Shown here in pieces: positions 36,185 to 41,167 of a stretch of 41,167 nucleotides of DNA; positions within the stretch are counted from its first letter, which is position 1; every line of letters begins with the position of its first letter. Below the pieces are notes generated by a model, which searched no databases, was not told where the DNA came from, and worked only from the letters and a program-made list of their open reading frames with translations. The stretch comes from Acidimicrobiia bacterium (lineage in GTDB: Bacteria; Actinomycetota; Acidimicrobiia; Spongiisociales; Spongiisociaceae), in contig QIDH01000077.1 in assembly GCA_003229305.1 (NCBI GenBank), positions 1 to 41,167 on the forward strand, given 5' to 3'. The translations under genes and the position numbers were made by a program.

Positions 36185-37632
36185 CAACGTGAGACTCCCG
36201 CAGGCGTTGGGTATGAATCGGCTGGAAGTATGCCAAGTTGACCAGCGGCTTGCAGTCCGTTCAGTGCGTTCGAGGCGACCACGAGCCGTACGGTAGACCC
36301 ATCGCGATAGACGGCCGCGTAGCCTAGGCCCAACCATTCTTCGAGATCCTGGGAGTCGAGTCGCCTCTGCATACCCAGAGCCGAGTCCATGTAGGAAATC
36401 AGAGCCCCAGCCAACTCGCTCCCATCCCTTGGCGAGTCGGTTCGAATCTCGGCGAGAAAGACCACGTGGCCTCTGGTCGGGTCCCAAAAAGCCTCGAATC
36501 GGTCTGCTGCCCAACCCGCCGCGGCCTCATCTGCTCTGCCGCCATTTAGGAACTGGCCAAAAAGCGCCCGCCAACCGAGCTCGCCCCAAACCCCTGAGAC
36601 TCGAGACTGATACCCAGGTAAACGGACATTGGGAGCTTCGATCTGCGGCGCCCGGTCCAGCTTCACATAGACCTCAGGGTTATAGACCTGGTCGGTCTCC
36701 CACGGAGGATTGGCAAACGCCTGGTCCAGCGCCTTGTTCCCACCTCTGCCAAAGAGGTCCAGGACAAAATCTCCGCCGGCTCCGTAAGGAAATCGTGCGA
36801 CCGTTTGCACGAATCGCGGCGCATCACGAGATCCTTGATCAATCCGCCGGTTCGCCTCTTCGATGATGGAGGTGCGATCTTCTTGGTCCAGTTCTGCGAA
36901 AAAGAGCGTCTGCACCAGCACCGCCTCACCTTCGATCAGGCCGAGCAGAGCGCTCGGAAGGTCTGACAGTGATCCGGCCGTTTCCAGATATGCGGCGGCG
37001 GTCGCCGGGAAGTTCTGATGCATGAGGGCATGAGTCAACTCATGGATGAGCGCCCATCGCTCATATTGGCTGAGCACCGCGCCGGCAAGGGGGACTATCA
37101 ACTCGCGGTACTGCGTGTTGTAGAACGGCCCGGCCTCTGAGGCATAGAAGTCCTCGTAGAAAGCTGCGAGATCGGTCCGCTTCGGAAACACGCCGAGTAC
37201 GTCGAAAACCGCCGCGCCGATTTCCGGGTCGGCGATGCCAAGACCAAATCGGGGTGTGAGAGCCCTCAACCTGGCTGCCTCATCCGGCAACACGAACCGA
37301 ACAACGGGCGTTTCCAGGAAACGATGACCGCGCAAACGTTCGGTAATTGCGATCAGGTCCTCTAGCTGGGCCAACACGGTTCCCCCTGGTCTGACCGTCG
37401 CCGGAATCAGCTCTTGCGGTCGCTCGGTCTGACCGCTCGCAGACGCAACCGAGCCACTTGCGTCTAAAGACCGCTCCGGTCCAAGGGCTATCGCGGCCGC
37501 CGTGGACGTCGGGCTTTCATCGGCGGAGGCGCCATCCCGGCGCGCAGTACATCCAGCTGCGACCAGGCCGACCAAAACCAAACTCGTGATGGCGCGAACA
37601 CGCCGCGGTTGGAAGACGAGCAGACGGGCCAT
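36184..37632 (-). CDS. Lipoprotein with a HExxH metalloprotease-like motif
   Basis: A 482-residue exported protein. The signal peptide has a positive start, a hydrophobic core and a lipobox with the lipidated Cys at 28 (GLVAAGC). After a Ser/Thr/Ala-rich linker (30-75) comes a domain with HELTH at 197-201 and an acidic motif LIEGEA (E234 or E236) about 33 residues on, the spacing of gluzincin-type zinc proteases. The enzyme family is not one I can name. It is coupled to rsmI. A role in wall or surface protein turnover is an inference. Confidence 0.8.
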   Translation of the reverse strand: MARLLVFQPRRVRAITSLVLVGLVAAGCTARRDGASADESPTSTAAAIALGPERSLDASGSVASASGQTERPQELIPATVRPGGTVLAQLEDLIAITERLRGHRFLETPVVRFVLPDEAARLRALTPRFGLGIADPEIGAAVFDVLGVFPKRTDLAAFYEDFYASEAGPFYNTQYRELIVPLAGAVLSQYERWALIHELTHALMHQNFPATAAAYLETAGSLSDLPSALLGLIEGEAVLVQTLFFAELDQEDRTSIIEEANRRIDQGSRDAPRFVQTVARFPYGAGGDFVLDLFGRGGNKALDQAFANPPWETDQVYNPEVYVKLDRAPQIEAPNVRLPGYQSRVSGVWGELGWRALFGQFLNGGRADEAAAGWAADRFEAFWDPTRGHVVFLAEIRTDSPRDGSELAGALISYMDSALGMQRRLDSQDLEEWLGLGYAAVYRDGSTVRLVVASNALNGLQAAGQLGILPADSYPTPAGVSR

Positions 37633-37734
37633 GGACGGTCAGGGTAACGGGGCGCCGTCAGATCAATCGATCCACATTCCAGATCGACCATTCACAGGCC
37701 GATACACACTGGGACTCGTTCGGAAGGTTCGGCA

Positions 37735-37917
37735 ATGCTTCAAAAGATGCTCCGCAAGCTGCCACACGAACACAACTGGGAGACTCGCCGGATCGGTGCT
37801 GGGCTTCGCCACCAGGTCTGCAAGAAGTGTGGGGAAGTTTCTTTGATCCACGTGCCGAGGGGCGGGGCGAAAGATCACGCCGAGCGAGCCAAACGTCTCT
37901 GGCACCTCAGCGACTGA
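37735..37917 (+). CDS. Small CxxC protein, possible zinc ribbon
   Basis: A 60-residue basic protein: MLQKMLRKLPHEHNWETRR, then HQVCKKCGEVSLIHVP and an Ala/Arg-rich tail. The CKKCG knuckle with the His residues upstream (HEH) could bind one zinc ion. A GGAAGG lies seven bases before the ATG, which supports real translation. It is divergent from the lipoprotein gene, 102 bases apart. Function unknown; it could also be a regulatory or ribosome-associated small protein. Confidence 0.55.
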   Translation: MLQKMLRKLPHEHNWETRRIGAGLRHQVCKKCGEVSLIHVPRGGAKDHAERAKRLWHLSD

Positions 37918-37948
37918 ACGAGCGCCGGGCCAAGTGTTGGGAAGCGGC

Positions 37949-38950
37949 TCAGACGTAGGCGTCGATCTCTGCAAGCAGCGTCGTTTTGCGTTCATCACCG
38001 AGAAAAGACGCGTTGATCGAGTTGATCGCCAGCGTTTTCAGGTCGTTTTTGCCGAGCTCCAACGCAGCGGCGATGGCCACGTAGTTGTCCGCAATGTATC
38101 CGCCGAAATAGGAGGGATCATCGGAATTGACGGTGACGACAACTCCTCGATCCAGGTACTGCTTGAGATTGTGCTTGCGAAGATCCGGAAACACCTTCAG
38201 CCGCTGGTTTGAAATCGGGCACATGGTCAGGGCGATCTTCTCGGAAGCGAGCCTCTTAACAAGCGCGTCGTCTTGGTAGGCGTTCACTCCATGGTCGATA
38301 CGTTCTGCGCCCAAGGCGTCGAGTGCGCCTCTGACATATTCGGCCGGCCCTTCCTCACCCGCATGAGCGACGAGCCTGAAGCCGGCTTCTTTCGCGGCTC
38401 GAAATGGCTCAATGAACAGCTCTGGGGGATTGCCGACCTCGGACGAGTCGAGCCCCACAGCAGAAATCAGATGGCGATACGGCATCGCAGCTTCCAGGAC
38501 CTCGATCGCGGCCGAGGCCGGCAGGTGACGGAGAAAACAAAGGATCAACATGGAGCTGATCTCAGACTCCACCTCGCGCTGGGCCTTGGCCAATCCTTCG
38601 ATGACAGTGCCGATGTCGATGCCCCGTTCCGTGTGGGTCTGGGGGTCGAAGAAGATCTCGGCATGCCGAACTCCGTCGGAAATCGCCCGCCGCAGGTAGG
38701 CGGCCATGAGATCGGAGAAGTCGCGTTCGGACACCAAAGCCTCGGCGCCGAGGTAATACAGGTCCAAAAAGGACTGCAGATCATCAAAATCGTACGCTGC
38801 CCGGGTTTCTTCGACCGTCGCGAATGGCAATCGGACTCCGTTGCGCGCCGCCATCTCAAACATCATTTCGGGCTCGAGTGTGCCCTCGATATGCACGTGG
38901 AGTTCCGCCTTGGCCAAGCCCTTCACGAACCCGTTCAGCTGTTCAGACAT
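37949..38950 (-). CDS. Adenine deaminase of the adenosine deaminase superfamily
   Basis: A 333-residue TIM-barrel amidohydrolase. Zinc ligands are H18 and H20 (HVHIEGTLEPE), H196 in VAHAGEEGP with E199, and D277 in NSDDP. The phrases FFDPQTHTERGID, CFLRHLP, VGLDSSEVGNPP and NSDDPSYFGGY are those of the Aah1-like adenine deaminases, so adenine to hypoxanthine is more likely than adenosine to inosine. This feeds purine salvage. ATG with AGGA upstream; cytoplasmic. Confidence 0.85.
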   Translation of the reverse strand: MSEQLNGFVKGLAKAELHVHIEGTLEPEMMFEMAARNGVRLPFATVEETRAAYDFDDLQSFLDLYYLGAEALVSERDFSDLMAAYLRRAISDGVRHAEIFFDPQTHTERGIDIGTVIEGLAKAQREVESEISSMLILCFLRHLPASAAIEVLEAAMPYRHLISAVGLDSSEVGNPPELFIEPFRAAKEAGFRLVAHAGEEGPAEYVRGALDALGAERIDHGVNAYQDDALVKRLASEKIALTMCPISNQRLKVFPDLRKHNLKQYLDRGVVVTVNSDDPSYFGGYIADNYVAIAAALELGKNDLKTLAINSINASFLGDERKTTLLAEIDAYV

Positions 38951-39085
38951 GGCCGAATCCTAGGAGGTTGGTCGTCCCGATTAGGTGGCGCGAGAGGCGG
39001 TTCTTCTCGCTCGACCGATCTGGACATCCAATCCGTTTGTCAAGAAACCATGGGTCGGGTCAGGGACCTCCTCTTCCATCGGACG

Positions 39086-40273
39086 TCACCGATCCGATGT
39101 TTGCGGCTTTGGCGAGGGAACATTGAAGGCGAAGACGAGACCGACCAGGGCGGCGCCGGCTGATACGACGAAGACGGAGGCGAACGTGCCACTCGCATCG
39201 CTCAGCCATCCGCCGAGTTGGGGTGCGAGAATCTGGCCGACGCCGAAACTCAAAGTGATGACTCCGAAGGCCGCGCCAAATGCGCTTTGTTCGAGGTGAT
39301 CCGCCATATGGGCGGCGAGAGCAGTCGGTACCCCCGTGAAACACAATCCGAATGTCGCCGCCGCCAGCAGCGGCCACGGCTGACTGTTGACGAGCGCCAC
39401 CAGGATTGCTCCCGCCATCCCGACGAAGCCGACCTGCATCGCCAGACTGCGACCGAAGCGGTCAGAGAACGGACCGAATATGGGCCCTCCGAAGATGCTC
39501 GCTACTCCCAGAACAGAGAAAGCCAGCGCCGCCGTTTCGGCGGAAAAACCTGCGTCTTCTTGCAGTCTCGCAACCAAGAAGTTGACGAAGAGTGAGATAG
39601 AGAGGCCGTAGGCGCCATAGGCGGCGACCAACGGAATCCACCCTGGAACTGTACGGATCGCGTCGAGGGACGGACGACTGGCTGACGCGCCTGTCTTGTG
39701 TCTGAGCATCAGGAAGGCCGCGACGAGAACCAATACCCCGAACAGGGCCTCTGTCCGATATATGTTGCGCCAGCCGGTGTCGATCTGGTTACGGACGAGA
39801 AGACCGGTCACCACCAGACCGACTCCGAGACCGCTGCCCACCAGGCCGATGGCCAGACCCCTTCTTGCGGGTCCGGCCGTCGCCGCCAAGACGCCAGGAG
39901 CAGGAATCCAGATGAAAGCTCCAGCCAACCCGGTGATCAGCATCCCGACGAACAGGACGCCCAGATTCGGCGACCACCAGAGCAGCCCCAAACCGCCGAC
40001 CGAGGCAATCAGCCCACCTTTGATCATCACGATCAAGGCGGTCCTGGTTGCCAACCAAGCAACGGCGGCAGAGCCGAAAAGGTAGGCGATGAGATTCACG
40101 GTGCCGAACGAGCCCGCCAGGGTGTACGAGATATTGAAATCATCTTGCAGGTCCGGCAATACAACCGCGTAGGTAAAGCGTCCGAACGATTGGGCAACCA
40201 TCACGGCAAGCGGAACCACCAGAAACGCCATCCACTGGGTACGCCTGCGAGACCGGCTCGCCTGACCATCCAC
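39086..40273 (-). CDS. MFS transporter, YbfB/YjiJ-like
   Basis: A 395-residue major facilitator with twelve hydrophobic segments in two halves. The opening FGRFTYAVVLPDLQDDF resembles the GRF motif of YbfB-type carriers, and GGPIFGPFSDRFGRSLAMQVGF is the loop between helices 8 and 9. Substrate unknown. Its GTG start follows the stop of the 2-hydroxyglutarate oxidase gene at once (TGAGTG), so the pair is an operon and an organic acid is a possible substrate. A dyad CATCGGA/TCCGATG (39077-39083, 39093-39099) spans its stop codon. Confidence 0.88.
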   Translation of the reverse strand: MDGQASRSRRRTQWMAFLVVPLAVMVAQSFGRFTYAVVLPDLQDDFNISYTLAGSFGTVNLIAYLFGSAAVAWLATRTALIVMIKGGLIASVGGLGLLWWSPNLGVLFVGMLITGLAGAFIWIPAPGVLAATAGPARRGLAIGLVGSGLGVGLVVTGLLVRNQIDTGWRNIYRTEALFGVLVLVAAFLMLRHKTGASASRPSLDAIRTVPGWIPLVAAYGAYGLSISLFVNFLVARLQEDAGFSAETAALAFSVLGVASIFGGPIFGPFSDRFGRSLAMQVGFVGMAGAILVALVNSQPWPLLAAATFGLCFTGVPTALAAHMADHLEQSAFGAAFGVITLSFGVGQILAPQLGGWLSDASGTFASVFVVSAGAALVGLVFAFNVPSPKPQTSDR

Positions 40274-41167
40274 TCAGAAACCCGAGACGGTCAGAGCAGC
40301 GAGATGCCGGCCGATCGCGAGTGATGATGTTGCGCCAGGGGAAGGGGCGTTCAGAACATGCACGATCCCATTGTGGTCCTCGATCGCGAAGTCCTGGAGC
40401 AGGGTGCCCCCTGAATCGACGGCTTGGGCACGAACGCCGGCCCGGAAGTCACCGAGGTGGTGGGGTTCGAGCGCGGGCAACAAGCGTCTTGCGTCGGCCA
40501 CGAAGGCACTGACGGAGAGCGACCTCCGTTGTTCGCCCAAGCCCGTCCGCCAGTACCGTCTCGCCAAACGCCAGAAGCCTCCCTGCATCAACGTGTCAGC
40601 CATGTCGACCGGGCGGAACGAGGACCGCGAATAGCCCTCCCTGGCAAGGGAGAGCACTGCGTTGGGCCCCACCTCTACCCCTCCGTGAATCATTTTCGTA
40701 AAGTGGATCCCTAGGAAAGGAAGGTTTGGGTTTGGAACCGGGTAGATGAGGCCCCTTACCAGCGACCTCGCTTCTGGCAACAGGCTCCGGTACTCACCCC
40801 GAAACGGAACGATTCGGACCTTAGGATCGTGTCCAGCCATTTCCGCGATCCTGTCCACCTGCAACCCGGCCGCGTTGACGAGCCTTCTGGTCGACAACTC
40901 GAGCCCGGCTTCGGTCCGAACCTCGGTGAGTCGGTGAGCTCTCCGCTACGGCATATCGACATCACCTTCGAACCGACCAGGACAGTGCCGCCTCCCGATT
41001 CGATTTGGCCCGCCAGGGCGGAGGCGACCTGCCCAAAGCTGACAATGGAGGTACCAGGCACCCAAAGGGCGGCGACGCCGGTGGCGTGTGGCTCGTGATC
41101 GGCTATGCCGCTCGGGCCGATCCGTTCTGTCTCGATCCAGTTGGCCGATGCACTCCCCTCTAGATCC
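40274..41167 (-). pseudogene. lhgO: L-2-hydroxyglutarate oxidase gene, frameshifted and partial
   Basis: The gene enters from the right edge and encodes the middle and end of an FAD-dependent LhgO-type enzyme, which oxidises L-2-hydroxyglutarate to 2-oxoglutarate. From the edge one frame gives EPHATGVAALWVPGTSIVSFGQVASAL and continues to GELTDS; then the reading moves to another frame with TEVRTEAGLELSTRRLVNAAGLQVDRIAEMAG to the end (GATSSLAIGRHLA). The break is an exact 8-base tandem repeat at 40923-40938; with one copy removed the frame runs on as GELTEVRTEAGL. So it is a recent break, a phase switch or a sequencing error. The N-terminal FAD loop is outside the window. Confidence 0.85.
40923..40938. 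repeat. Tandem 8-base duplication that breaks lhgO
   Basis: TCGGTGAG at 40923-40930 is repeated exactly at 40931-40938 (CTCACCGA twice on the coding strand). Eight extra bases shift the frame. No other copy is needed to restore the family sequence. Confidence 0.9.

Noticed and set aside
36185-36514. 110-residue N-terminal extension of rsmI
   Set aside because: It overlaps the lipoprotein gene in another frame and lacks similarity; RsmI proteins begin near GKLILCGTPIGN.

Overview
The window comes from a high-GC actinobacterium, most likely an early-branching class such as Acidimicrobiia; this is inferred from gene content and could not be tested by phylogeny. The signs are a WhiB1-like iron-sulfur regulator, a DUF3107 protein, an actinobacterial Rho with a long Arg/Asn-rich insertion, Ku-based end joining, promoters placed so that mRNAs would be leaderless, and the gene run lysA-hom-thrC-rho-rpmE-prfA-prmC-tsaC-glyA-atp. 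Frequent GTG/TTG starts and 1-4 base overlaps between genes are typical of such genomes.

Layout. 1-2398 (+): the tail of an unknown gene and two tandem family-2 glycosyltransferases. 2399-2792: a non-coding patch of hexamer and REP-like palindromic repeats. 2793-11349 (-): a nine-gene ATP synthase operon with its accessory genes (atpZ/atpI-like, then B-E-F-H-A-G-D-C), followed by a small unknown gene and a PLP serine/threonine dehydratase or racemase. 11597-23698 (-): lysA, hom, thrC, rho, a zinc-independent L31, DUF1385, prfA, two unknown small genes, prmC, tsaC, an SRPBCC protein and glyA. 23762-29175 (mostly +): tRNA-Arg(CCG), Ku, DUF3107, WhiB1-like (on -), GDPD, YqeY, an ATP-dependent DNA ligase, and a LysM-like membrane protein with a partner. 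29234-34858 (-): tatD-rsmA-ispE, tRNA-Gln(TTG), glmU, prs, yjbQ. 35045-37917: an AbrB-type regulator, rsmI, a lipoprotein with a zinc-protease-like motif and a tiny CxxC protein. 37949-41167 (-): adenine deaminase, an MFS transporter and a frameshifted L-2-hydroxyglutarate oxidase gene that runs off the right edge.

How it works together. Most of the window is core metabolism: ATP synthesis, aspartate-family amino acids (lysine, homoserine, threonine), one-carbon supply (GlyA), termination of transcription and translation (Rho, RF1, PrmC), cell-wall and isoprenoid precursors (GlmU, IspE), PRPP supply and adenine salvage (Prs, adenine deaminase), and rRNA/tRNA modification (RsmA, RsmI, TsaC). 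Ku and a stand-alone ligase 2.8 kb apart suggest a minimal end-joining set.

The most interesting signals are regulatory. A perfect 18-base palindrome of the Rex/CRP type lies between the WhiB1-like gene and GDPD, and a degenerate copy lies over a candidate promoter upstream of the ATP synthase operon, which suggests a shared energy- or redox-responsive control. Other points are promoters that would start ku and the LysM-like gene at their own ATG, an intrinsic terminator 31 bases before glmU, and an exact 8-base tandem duplication that breaks the 2-hydroxyglutarate oxidase gene. I found no CRISPR array, insertion sequence or prophage.
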